From: JBKHJZ01 sp046537875
GTDB taxonomy: Bacteria; Actinomycetota; Acidimicrobiia; Acidimicrobiales; VFJN01
Direction of reading: 5' to 3'
Assembly (NCBI GenBank): GCA_046537875.1
Contig: JBKHJZ010000168.1
Span: 1 to 6,955 of the forward strand
Length of the DNA: 6,955 bases
The notes below the pieces were generated by a model. It was not told where the DNA came from. It ran no database searches and was given only the letters and a program-made list of their open reading frames with translations. Below, piece by piece: positions 1-6,955 of the stretch. Both the position numbers and the translations under genes were made by a program. Positions within the stretch are counted from its first letter, which is position 1, and each line of letters begins with the position of its first letter.

Positions 1-17
1 GGATCGCCACCCCTGGG

Positions 18-2555
18 TCACTCGGTGTGGATGGCCTCCAGCGGATTGAGGCGGCTGGCCCGCCAGGCCGGCCACAGGGCGGCGAGCATGCCGAGCGCAC
101 CGGCCACCACGGCGACCACCACCAGCAGCCCGACCGGGACGTCGAAGGCCGAGAAGCCCTCGTCGGCCGGCATGGCCTGGAACAGCGCCCAGCCGCCGAG
201 CAGCCCGAAGGCCAGGCCGAGCACGGTGCCGAACACCGAGATGATCACGGCCTCCCACCGGATCGCGGAGCGGAGCTGGCCGCGCCCCATCCCGACCGCA
301 CGCAGCACCCCGATCTCCCGGGTGCGCTCGAGCACCGAGAGGGCGATCGTGTTGGCGATGCCGAGGAGGGCGATGATGATCGCCACGCCGAGCAGGCCCA
401 GCACGAACAGCAGCAGGAAGTCGAGCTGCCCGGCGATCATGTCCCTGAACTCGTCGACGCTCTGCACCTCTGCCGTGGCGAACGGCTCGACGATCCTCTC
501 GAGCTCCGGCTCGACCGCGGCGGGGTCGGCGCCCTCGGTCAGGCCCACGAACACCTGGGTGTCGGTCGCGGTCGGCGCGGCCGCCGAGATCTCCTCGAGC
601 CCGACGACGTAGTCGCCCATGGTGGGGCCGGTGCTCGACACCGGCTCGTAGATGCCGGCGACCGTCAACGACCGCTCGCCCGTCTCGAGGAAGTCGACCG
701 TGACCCGGTCGCCGACCGCCAGGCCCTCGTCCTCGGCGGTATCGGACTCGACGACCACCTCGCCGGAGGCCAGGTCGCCGTCGCCCCGCACGATCCGCGT
801 GTCGAGGAGGCCGAACGCACCGGGGTCGGTGCCCACCACGGCGGTCCCCTCGCCCCCCACCTCCACCGGCACGAACCGGAACGGGGCGACGACGTCGACG
901 TCGGGCTGCTCTGCCACCCGGTCGGCCACCTCGGGCGGGAGGCCCACCAGGCCGAACGTGCCGGAGTCCACCACGAAGTCGCCACGGAAGGACTCATCGA
1001 GCGTCTCGTCGATCGACGCGCGCAGCGAGGCGTTGATCACCAGGAAGAACGCCACGATCCCCACCCCGATCATCAGCGCCTGGGCGGTGGACGCCGACCG
1101 CCGCGGGTTCCGCACGGCGTTGTTGCGAGCGAGGACCCCGGGCGTGCCGCGCAGGCGGGCCAGCGGTGCGCCGACGAGACGGCCGACCGGCCGGGCGAGG
1201 GAGGGGCCGAGCAGGAGCAGCCCGAGGAACACGGCGCCCAGGCCGGCACCCATCGAGGCGAGCTCCTCGGTCGCGACCCCCACGACGACGATGGCGCCGC
1301 CCAGGCCGGTGACCGCGGCGCCGGCCACGAGGCGCAGCAGCGACCGGCCCGACGTGTCGACCGCCACCTCGCGCATGGCCGCCAGCGGCGGCACCTTCGA
1401 CGCCCGACGGGCGGGCACCAGCGCCGACGCGACGGTCACGACCACGCCGACGACCAGCGCGGTGATCACCGCGCCCGGCGTGAGGATCAGCGAGGTGTCG
1501 ATCAGGCCGAGCAGCCGGACGAAGATCGAGGCCAGCCCGAGGCCGAGCACGAAGCCGGCCGCCGAGCCGACGATGCCCACCGCGATCGCCTCGATGAGGA
1601 CCGCCCGCCGGACCTGCCGCCGGCTGGCGCCGACGGCGCGCAGCAGGGCCATCTCGCGGGTCCGCTGGGCGACGGTGATCGAGAACGTGTTGTAGATGAC
1701 GAAGGCGCCCACCACCACGGCGACCACCGCGAACGGCACGAAGATCAGCGTGAGGAAGGACAGCGCCTCGCGGAGGTCGCTCTGGCTCTCCTCGGTGATC
1801 TCGGCCCCGGTGAGCACCTCGGTGCCCTCGGGCGCCACGGCGGCGACCGCGTCCCGCACCTGTGCCTGCGTCGTGCCCGGCTCGCCGACGGCGACCACGT
1901 CGTTCGCCCTGCCGGCCTCGCCGACCACCCGCTGGGCCTCGTCCCGCGTGAACAGGACGTAGCTGGAGCCGGCGGGGCTGTCGGCGGTGCCGAACCCGGC
2001 GATGCCGACGACCGTGAACTCCTCGGCCACGTTCTCGCTCTGGACGGGCACGGAGTCGCCGACCTGGTAGCCGGTCGACTCGGCGCTGGCCGCGTCCATC
2101 ACGATCTCGCCGGGTGCCTCGGGCGCACGGCCCTCCCGCAGGTTGAACGGGTTCAGCTCGTCGTTCTCGACCCAGTTGGCGCCCAGCGTCGGCGGCCCGA
2201 ACGCCGGGTTGCCGACGGGCTCGCCGTCGGGCCCCACGATCCGGGCGTACCCCTCGACGGTGACGTCGGCGTCGGCGACCTCGTCGACCGACCGCACCCG
2301 CTCGGCCAGGTCGTCGTCGACCTTGGCGCGCAGCCCCGTCGCCCCCTCGAACTCCGAGTCGATGGTCCGCTCGGAGCGGACGATCGCGTCGGTGCCCCCG
2401 TACGCGCTGGCGAACAGGTCGTCGAGCGACCGGTTCATCGTGTCGGTCATCGTGAGCACACCGCCGACGAACGCCACGCCGAGCGCCACCGCGACCAGCG
2501 TGGCGAGCATCCGCAGCTTGTGGGCCAGGAGGCCCCGGAGGGCGACCTTCCGCAC
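18..2555 (-). CDS. MacB/FtsX-family ABC transporter permease, two FtsX domains and two extracytoplasmic domains
   Basis: This is the membrane subunit of an ABC transporter of the MacB/LolCE/FtsX superfamily, 845 residues from the GTG at 2555. That start was chosen because it follows the upstream ATPase stop by five bases, has a GGGGAG motif nine bases before it, and gives the typical N-terminus: a short basic amphipathic stretch (VRKVALRGLLAHKLRM) and then TM1 at about 16-36. About ten membrane segments are visible, near 16-36, 266-290, 320-347, 358-381, 408-428, 432-452, 491-512, 710-737, 768-795 and 806-830. Two hydrophilic MacB_PCD-like domains lie outside the membrane at about 37-265 and 513-708. 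The two FtsX domains carry matching motifs: RTREMALLRAVGASRRQV at 298-315 with RTREIGVLRAVGMGRGQL at 744-761, and PARRAS at 381 with PAWRAS at 829. The architecture is thus an internal duplication, as is usual for these long actinobacterial permeases. It should pair with the ATPase encoded just upstream. Substrate is unknown; lipid, lipoprotein or peptide export is known for relatives but is only inferred here. No membrane-fusion or TolC-like partner is in the window. Confidence 0.93.
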   Translation of the reverse strand: MRKVALRGLLAHKLRMLATLVAVALGVAFVGGVLTMTDTMNRSLDDLFASAYGGTDAIVRSERTIDSEFEGATGLRAKVDDDLAERVRSVDEVADADVTVEGYARIVGPDGEPVGNPAFGPPTLGANWVENDELNPFNLREGRAPEAPGEIVMDAASAESTGYQVGDSVPVQSENVAEEFTVVGIAGFGTADSPAGSSYVLFTRDEAQRVVGEAGRANDVVAVGEPGTTQAQVRDAVAAVAPEGTEVLTGAEITEESQSDLREALSFLTLIFVPFAVVAVVVGAFVIYNTFSITVAQRTREMALLRAVGASRRQVRRAVLIEAIAVGIVGSAAGFVLGLGLASIFVRLLGLIDTSLILTPGAVITALVVGVVVTVASALVPARRASKVPPLAAMREVAVDTSGRSLLRLVAGAAVTGLGGAIVVVGVATEELASMGAGLGAVFLGLLLLGPSLARPVGRLVGAPLARLRGTPGVLARNNAVRNPRRSASTAQALMIGVGIVAFFLVINASLRASIDETLDESFRGDFVVDSGTFGLVGLPPEVADRVAEQPDVDVVAPFRFVPVEVGGEGTAVVGTDPGAFGLLDTRIVRGDGDLASGEVVVESDTAEDEGLAVGDRVTVDFLETGERSLTVAGIYEPVSSTGPTMGDYVVGLEEISAAAPTATDTQVFVGLTEGADPAAVEPELERIVEPFATAEVQSVDEFRDMIAGQLDFLLLFVLGLLGVAIIIALLGIANTIALSVLERTREIGVLRAVGMGRGQLRSAIRWEAVIISVFGTVLGLAFGLLGGWALFQAMPADEGFSAFDVPVGLLVVVAVVAGALGMLAALWPAWRASRLNPLEAIHTE

Positions 2556-2560
2556 TGCGA

Positions 2561-4096
2561 TCAGCTCCCCAGCGTCTTGAGGCGGTCGAGGACGCGGTCG
2601 GCGGTCGGGCCCTCGATCGCGTCGACGATGCGGCCGTCCGCCAGGAACAGGGCGGTGTCGGCGTACGCCGCCGCCACCGGGTCGTGCGTGACCATGACGA
2701 TGGTCTGGCCCATGTCGCGCACGGCCGTGCACATGAACTCGAGGATCTCGGCGCCGGCCCGGGAGTCGACGTTGCCCGTCGGCTCGTCGGCGAAGACGAT
2801 GTCCGGCCGCCCCGCCAGCGCCCGGGCGACGGCGACGCGCTGCTGCTGGCCACCCGAGAGCTCGCTCGGCCGGTGTCCCAGCCGGTCACCCAGGCCGGTG
2901 ATCGAGACCACGGTGTCGAGCCACGCGGGATCGGTCCGCCGGCCGGCGAGCGACCCGGGCAGCGTGATGTTCTCCCGCGCGGTCAGGGTCGGCACCAGGT
3001 TGAACGACTGGAAGACGAACCCGATGCGGTCGCGCCGCAGCCGGGTGAGCTGCTTCTCGGTCAGCGTCGACAGGTCGGCGTCGCCGACGAGCACCCGGCC
3101 GCTGGTGACGCTGTCGAGCCCGGCCATGGTGTGCATGAGCGTCGACTTGCCGGACCCCGACGGACCCATGATCGCCGTGAACCGGCCGGCCGGGATGTCG
3201 ACCGTCACGTCGTCGAGCGCGACCACGGCGGTGGGGCCACGGCCGTAGACCTTGGTGACACCGATCGCCCGGGCCGCCACGCCGACGTCGGCGTGGGCGC
3301 GGTCCGGTGCGTCGATGGTGGGGGATGCGGGGGAGGTCACGGCGGGAACCCTAGGACGGGGATACCGGCCGCCCGACACCTGCGTCGGGGATGGCGGGGA
3401 CGCCGGTGCGCCGTGCCCGCCGGGGTCGTCCTCGCCGAGCGTGCGCCGGGCGAGGCGGGCGTAGCGCCCGCGGCTCGCGTACCAGCCCAGCCGCTGGTTC
3501 AGAGGGAGCTGCGCGAGCAACCGGGCCCGCTCACCATCGCCCGCGGCCTCCAGCAGCCACGGGACCCCGAACGACACCGCGGTCGGGGACCGGCGCGCGC
3601 GTGCACGCCCCTCGATGGCGGCGTACTCGTCGGCGGCGAAGTGCCGCAGGTAGAGCGGCAGGATGTCGGCGTCCTCGAAACCGACATGGCGGCCCAGCAG
3701 GTCGGCCAGCTCGCGGGTGGCGTCGACCGCGGCGGCGCGGGCGGCAGGGTCCGCCCCGGTGGGGCGCAGCTCGTCGAGGGCGGCGCCGACCCGGGCGAGC
3801 GCCCGGTCGAGCTGGCGGTGCTCGTGCTCGATGCGCTCGGCGTGATCGTCGAACGACGGCACCTCCTCCGCGAGCGCCGGGAACAGCCGCTCGTCCTCGA
3901 GCCGGAGATGCCCGTGCACCTCGGCGCGGAAGCCCCGGTACCAGCGGGCGAGCGCGGACACGCGCTCGGCGCCGCCCTCGTCCGTCCTCGCCACGGCGGC
4001 CGCGAGCCGGGCGCCGCCGCTCCGCATGGCCCGGTGGACGACGGTCAACCGCGTGAGATCGGGGGGCGCTCCCGCGGATCGAAGTGTCGTGGTCAT
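2561..4096 (-). CDS. Hemerythrin-like (HHE) domain fused in frame to a MacB/LolD-type ABC transporter ATPase
   Basis: One open frame of 511 codons from ATG 4096 encodes two unrelated modules. Residues about 13-160 form a hemerythrin-like four-helix domain. The likely di-iron ligands are H21, H63 with E67 (HxxxE), H93 (H91 is an alternative) and H137 with E141 (HxxxE). Residues 161-220 look like the C-terminal tail found in stand-alone actinobacterial hemerythrin proteins. A Pro/Gly-rich linker follows at about 221-272. Residues about 273-511 are a complete ABC ATPase: Walker A GPSGSGKST at 311-319, Q-loop Q363, signature LSGGQQQR at 413-420, Walker B DIVFADEP at 432-439 with catalytic E438, and H-loop H471. 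The motif EPTGNVDS is close to the EPTGNLDS usual in MacB/LolD proteins. The ATPase should energise the permease encoded next. Hemerythrin domains bind O2, NO or peroxide, or store iron, so redox gating of transport is possible but unproven. V253 is a GTG (3340) with a promoter-like sequence before it, so the ATPase may also, or only, be made alone as 259 residues. The ATPase is certain; the status of the fusion is open. The ATG at 4096 has only a weak GGTGG upstream. Confidence 0.85.
   Translation of the reverse strand: MTTTLRSAGAPPDLTRLTVVHRAMRSGGARLAAAVARTDEGGAERVSALARWYRGFRAEVHGHLRLEDERLFPALAEEVPSFDDHAERIEHEHRQLDRALARVGAALDELRPTGADPAARAAAVDATRELADLLGRHVGFEDADILPLYLRHFAADEYAAIEGRARARRSPTAVSFGVPWLLEAAGDGERARLLAQLPLNQRLGWYASRGRYARLARRTLGEDDPGGHGAPASPPSPTQVSGGRYPRPRVPAVTSPASPTIDAPDRAHADVGVAARAIGVTKVYGRGPTAVVALDDVTVDIPAGRFTAIMGPSGSGKSTLMHTMAGLDSVTSGRVLVGDADLSTLTEKQLTRLRRDRIGFVFQSFNLVPTLTARENITLPGSLAGRRTDPAWLDTVVSITGLGDRLGHRPSELSGGQQQRVAVARALAGRPDIVFADEPTGNVDSRAGAEILEFMCTAVRDMGQTIVMVTHDPVAAAYADTALFLADGRIVDAIEGPTADRVLDRLKTLGS
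2565..2570 (-). promoter_or_regulatory. Ribosome binding site deciding the permease start
   Basis: On the minus strand GGGGAG overlaps the last codons of the ATPase gene and lies nine bases before the GTG at 2555. It supports that GTG over the in-frame ATG at 2732, which lies deep inside the ATPase gene and would add 59 residues of arginine- and proline-rich out-of-frame sequence before the real N-terminus. With the five-base gap between stop and start, it suggests translational coupling of ATPase and permease. Confidence 0.65.
3281..3436 (-). other. Low-complexity junction between the hemerythrin and ABC ATPase modules
   Basis: This segment encodes residues 221-272 of the fused frame. It is rich in Pro, Gly, Ala and Ser, matches neither flanking domain, and contains no in-frame stop. 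Codon use changes sharply at residues 245-250, where TAT, CGT, CCT, AGG and GTT appear within six codons, whereas the rest of the gene prefers codons ending in C or G. The two other minus-strand frames hit stops here: TAG at 3353-3351, and TGA at 3339-3337, which overlaps the GTG as GTGA. The segment may therefore be a former intergenic region that stayed open by chance, or a flexible linker. Confidence 0.6.
3338..3353 (-). promoter_or_regulatory. Possible internal -10 box and leaderless GTG start for the ABC ATPase alone
   Basis: On the minus strand TAGGGT (3353 to 3348) fits the actinobacterial -10 consensus TANNNT. Exactly seven bases (TCCCGCC) separate it from the GTG at 3340, which is in frame with the ATPase. 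Transcription beginning at or next to that GTG would give a leaderless mRNA, a common arrangement in actinobacteria. No Shine-Dalgarno sequence precedes the GTG, which fits leaderless translation. No convincing -35 hexamer is seen at 17-18 bases (TCGGGC or GTCGGG). From this GTG the product is 259 residues, a normal length for a stand-alone MacB/LolD ATPase. Confidence 0.45.
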
Positions 4097-4136
4097 GCGA
4101 CCACCGTCGCGCCGGCCGGTTGGAGCCGGGCTGGCC

Positions 4137-6955
4137 TCAGGCGCCGAGCGCCTTGGAACCCGCTTGGGCGACCGACGACGTCGCCAGGCCGGCCGCGTCG
4201 AGCGCCCGCAGCACCGGGACCAGGCCCACCTCGGCGGCCACCGCGCGGGAGCGCTCGAGGACCTCGACCGCCCGGTTCGCGCCGCCGTCCTCGGGCGAGC
4301 GGGCGATCAGCTCCCCCTGCGTGAGCAGGGCACGCGCCAGCCACGGGCGGGCGCCGAAATGCTCGAGCAGGTCGACCGCCGCGACGGCGTGGCGCCGTGC
4401 GGACCGGTCGTCGCCCAGGGTGGCCGCCAGGCGGGCGAGCGCGAGGTCGACGGCGCCGAGCGGCGGGCCGCCCGAGCCGGCCAGCACCAGCTGGCCGGCG
4501 CTCGGCGCCAGCTCGTCGTACAGGGTGCCGGCGGCCTCGGCGTCGCCGAGGGCCGCCCGGACGTGCGCCGCGATTGTCCTGGTGGCCAGCCACAGCCAGT
4601 CGTCGGGCGCCGGGGTCACCGCACCGGGTGGACCGACCAGCGCCCGCGCGTCGTCGAGGCGGCCGGACTCGGTGAGCATCCAGGCGGCGAGCTCGCGCAC
4701 GGCCGGAGCCAGGTTCGTGTCCATCAGCCCGGCGAGCTGGTCGAGCGTGCCGTCCCCGCGGCCCCGGTCGTGGGCGATCGCCGCCAGGTAGGTGGCGAGG
4801 ATCTCGTCGGCGCCCCAGCCGCGCGTGCGCCGGTGCAGCCGGTGTGCCTCGCGGGCCAGGGACTCCGCCTCGTCGTAGCGACCCTGGGCCATCAGCCACG
4901 ACGCCTCCAGCCAGCCGATCTGCGACAGGTGTCCCGGCGACCGCGAGCGGTCGGCGAGCGCCCGGCAGCGGGCGAGGTCGCTCCCGAACGTGGCGCGCTC
5001 GCCCAGCTCGTAGGCGATGGCCGCCTGGCTGAGGTGCGCGAGGCAGTCGAGGTGGGGCGACAACGACCGCTGCCGGGACAGCCCGACCAGCTCCTCCGCG
5101 ACCGCGCGCCGCTCGTGCGGCGTCGACCGCCGCCACAGCGCCTGGTACCGCTTGTTCAGGGCACGCGCCAGCGTCTCGGGATCGCCGGTGCGGCGGGCCA
5201 CTGCGACCGCCTGCTCCGCCAGCCGGTCGGACCGGCCCGGGTCGCTCCCGAAGTAGAGGGCCTCGGACAGCGCCCCGAGGATGTCGGCGCGCTCGGATGT
5301 GGGCTCGTCGCCGAGGCGGGCGAGCACCCGCTCGAGCGCGGCGACGACCTCGGTGTTCACCACGCCGTAGCCGCTCGCCTGCCAGAGCGTGCTGGGCGGC
5401 AGGCTGGCCGCCGCCCGCAGCGCGGCGTCGTCGTCTCCCAGCGCCTCCGCGATGCCGATGGCCTCGAGCAGCGCCCGCTGGGAACCCTCCACGTCGTCGG
5501 CCCGCAGCCGGGCCGCGCCCAGCTCGACCAGCACGTCGTAACGGGCCCGCTGGTCGCCGGGGCGGGCCAGGTCGAGCACCCGGAGCGCCTCGTCCCAGTA
5601 GGCGGCCGCGTCCTCGTAGCCGACCTCGGCCTCGGCCCGGCGGGCGGCCCGCGCCGCGTACTCGACCGCCCGCTCCGCGGTGCCGGCCAGGGCCCCCTCC
5701 CGTGCGTGGTGGACGAGCTCGGGCAGGTGCTCGTCGAGGGTGGCGCCCCGCAGCGCCTCCAGCGCCTCGGTGACCGCGGCGTGCAGGCGCGCCCGCCGGG
5801 CCAGGCTCAGCTCGGCGACGAGCGCATCGGCGACCAGGGTGTGCGCGAAGCGCAGGCGGGCCGGCCCGGACCGGTCCTCCAGCAGCAGGCCGGCGGCCAC
5901 CGCGGGATCGAGAAGCTCGAGCGTCTCGTGCACGGGGCGCTCGGCCACCCGAGCCAGCACGTCGACCTCGATGGTCCCCCCGAGAACCGACGCCACGGTC
6001 AGCAGCCGCTGCGTGTCGACCGGCAGCAGGCTGATGCGCCGGCGCACCACGTCGTGCACCGCCGCGGGGACGCCGAGATCACCCGGCCCGTCCGGGTCGC
6101 CCAGCCGCTGCTGGCGGGCCAGCAGCTCGATCACCTCGCCGACGAAGAACGGGTTGCCGCCGGTGCGCTCGTGGACCAGCCGGGCCACGGTGTCGGGCAC
6201 GGGATCGCCGTGGCGGGCCTCCAGCCAGGTGGCGACGTCCGCGGTGCGCAGCCCGCCGAGCTCGACGCGCTGCGATCCCGCCTGGCGGGCCAGCTCGCCC
6301 AGGCAGTCGACGAGGCCGGCCGGTGGTTCCGGGTCGAGGGGCCGGACGGTCAGCACCAGCAGCACGGGCATCGTCCGCAGCTCGCCGGCGAGGTGCTCGA
6401 TGGCCCGCAGCGACGAGGCGTCGGCCCACTGGAGGTCGTCGACCACCACCAGCAGCGGGCGGGTGGCGGTGCGCAGCGCCGCCGCGATCGACGAGTGCAG
6501 CGCCAGGCGGTCGGCGCCGGGGTCTACGCCGTGCGCGTGGCCACCGGCGCTGTTGACCCGGACGACGGCCTGCTCGTCGAGCACCCCGAGGTCCCTGAGC
6601 TGCTCGGCGATCTGCGTGTAGGCCCAGAAGGGGGCGCCCGCGGCCGCCTCGGTGCACCGGGCCCACGCCACCGCCATGTGCCCGCGCTCGCCGGCCATCT
6701 CCTCGCAGGGCGGCGGGCCGGTGAACGGGCCCTCGGCGCCGCACATCGCCACCAGCTCCTCGACCAACCGGGTCTTGCCGATGCCGGGCTCGCCGCTGAT
6801 GACCACCGCGCGGCCGCTCCCCCGGGCCGCGGCCACCGCGGAGTCCACCAGCACCGACAGCTCGTCGCTCCGCCCCACGAGCCCGCACGGGGCCTCGGGC
6901 GGCCGCTCCGCGTACGCCCACAGCGGCTCGACCGCGGCCGGCCCCGGGGCCACCG
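4137..6955 (-). CDS. Large AAA/STAND-type regulatory ATPase with TPR-like C-terminal region (LAL/SARP-type), 5' end beyond the window
   Basis: At least 938 residues are seen, counting from the GTG at 6953; the frame is open to the window edge, so this is probably not the true start. The ATPase module begins with LVGRSDEL (25-32), the usual opening of AAA_16-type domains. It has Walker A GEPGIGKT at 54-61 and Walker B LLVVVDDLQWAD at 167-178. The motifs HERTGGNPFFVGEV (261-274) and LRFAHTLVADAL (367-378) are hallmarks of LAL/MalT-like and SARP-associated ATPases. From about 385 to the end the chain is Ala/Leu/Arg-rich helical repeats typical of a TPR-like sensor region. It stops at ALGA with no C-terminal LuxR helix-turn-helix. 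Any DNA-binding part must then be N-terminal and outside the window; a BTAD/SARP or CyaA-type cyclase domain are both known partners of this module. The short stretch before LVGR (VAPGPAAVEPLW) faintly resembles the end of a BTAD domain. A small extra loop with Cys71 and Cys83 follows Walker A. The gene lies 40 bases upstream of the hemerythrin-ATPase gene on the same strand, so it may share its transcript or regulate it; neither is shown. Confidence 0.85.
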   Translation of the reverse strand, partial: VAPGPAAVEPLWAYAERPPEAPCGLVGRSDELSVLVDSAVAAARGSGRAVVISGEPGIGKTRLVEELVAMCGAEGPFTGPPPCEEMAGERGHMAVAWARCTEAAAGAPFWAYTQIAEQLRDLGVLDEQAVVRVNSAGGHAHGVDPGADRLALHSSIAAALRTATRPLLVVVDDLQWADASSLRAIEHLAGELRTMPVLLVLTVRPLDPEPPAGLVDCLGELARQAGSQRVELGGLRTADVATWLEARHGDPVPDTVARLVHERTGGNPFFVGEVIELLARQQRLGDPDGPGDLGVPAAVHDVVRRRISLLPVDTQRLLTVASVLGGTIEVDVLARVAERPVHETLELLDPAVAAGLLLEDRSGPARLRFAHTLVADALVAELSLARRARLHAAVTEALEALRGATLDEHLPELVHHAREGALAGTAERAVEYAARAARRAEAEVGYEDAAAYWDEALRVLDLARPGDQRARYDVLVELGAARLRADDVEGSQRALLEAIGIAEALGDDDAALRAAASLPPSTLWQASGYGVVNTEVVAALERVLARLGDEPTSERADILGALSEALYFGSDPGRSDRLAEQAVAVARRTGDPETLARALNKRYQALWRRSTPHERRAVAEELVGLSRQRSLSPHLDCLAHLSQAAIAYELGERATFGSDLARCRALADRSRSPGHLSQIGWLEASWLMAQGRYDEAESLAREAHRLHRRTRGWGADEILATYLAAIAHDRGRGDGTLDQLAGLMDTNLAPAVRELAAWMLTESGRLDDARALVGPPGAVTPAPDDWLWLATRTIAAHVRAALGDAEAAGTLYDELAPSAGQLVLAGSGGPPLGAVDLALARLAATLGDDRSARRHAVAAVDLLEHFGARPWLARALLTQGELIARSPEDGGANRAVEVLERSRAVAAEVGLVPVLRALDAAGLATSSVAQAGSKALGA

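Noticed and set aside
1..17. Sequence downstream of the permease stop
   Set aside because: Seventeen bases are too few to judge a terminator or a next gene.
2556..2732. N-terminal extension of the permease to the ATG at 2732
   Set aside because: The added residues are His/Arg/Pro-rich, overlap the ATPase gene out of frame, and precede the typical permease N-terminus, which has its own ribosome binding site and GTG start.
994..2889. A minus-strand frame of 631 codons overlapping the permease and ATPase
   Set aside because: It is almost entirely Arg, Gly, Ala and Pro and is an off-frame reading of the real genes.
27..3248. A stop-free plus-strand frame of 1073 codons antisense to the permease and ATPase genes
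   Set aside because: It encodes low-complexity Arg/Gly/His/Asp-rich sequence with no recognisable domain, while the opposite strand holds two clear protein families. Long antisense frames are expected at this GC content and codon bias.
4097..4136. Possible terminator or promoter in the gap between the regulator and the hemerythrin-ATPase gene
   Set aside because: Only a four-pair CCGG/CCGG stem without a T-run and no TANNNT box are visible, so neither can be supported.
4093..5136. A minus-strand frame of 347 codons inside the regulatory ATPase gene
   Set aside because: The translation is Arg/Gly/Pro-rich low-complexity sequence, whereas the main frame is continuous helical-repeat protein.

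Overview
The window is very GC-rich, about 70% or more by eye. Its codons end almost always in G or C, it uses GTG starts, and its regulator belongs to a large STAND/LuxR-type ATPase class. Together these suggest a high-GC actinomycete (Actinomycetota). The exact lineage cannot be read from the sequence; an Acidimicrobiia-like or other soil or marine actinobacterium is only a guess.

Three genes fill almost the whole window. All lie on the minus strand and read from right to left. The first (6955 to 4137) is a large AAA/STAND-type ATPase with a TPR-like helical C-terminal half. It resembles the LAL/SARP family of transcriptional regulators, and its N-terminus runs off the window. After a 40-base gap comes an open frame of 511 codons (4096 to 2561). 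It joins an N-terminal hemerythrin-like (HHE) domain to a complete MacB/LolD-type ABC ATPase through a Pro/Gly-rich linker. Five bases further on, an 845-residue MacB/FtsX-type permease starts at GTG 2555 and ends at 18. Only 17 bases follow it, and nothing can be called there.

The ATPase and permease form a standard, translationally linked ABC pair of the type VII (MacB/FtsX/LolCDE) superfamily, which usually exports or extracts hydrophobic substrates, or signals across the membrane. The unusual point is the hemerythrin domain attached to the ATPase. The junction carries a cluster of atypical codons. One of the sequences there, TAGGGT, sits seven bases before an in-frame GTG, which is the layout of an actinobacterial -10 box driving a leaderless mRNA. 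The locus may therefore make a full-length hemerythrin-ATPase fusion, a stand-alone ATPase from the internal start, or both. This is the most interesting feature of the window. No RNA genes, mobile elements, CRISPR arrays or notable repeats were seen.
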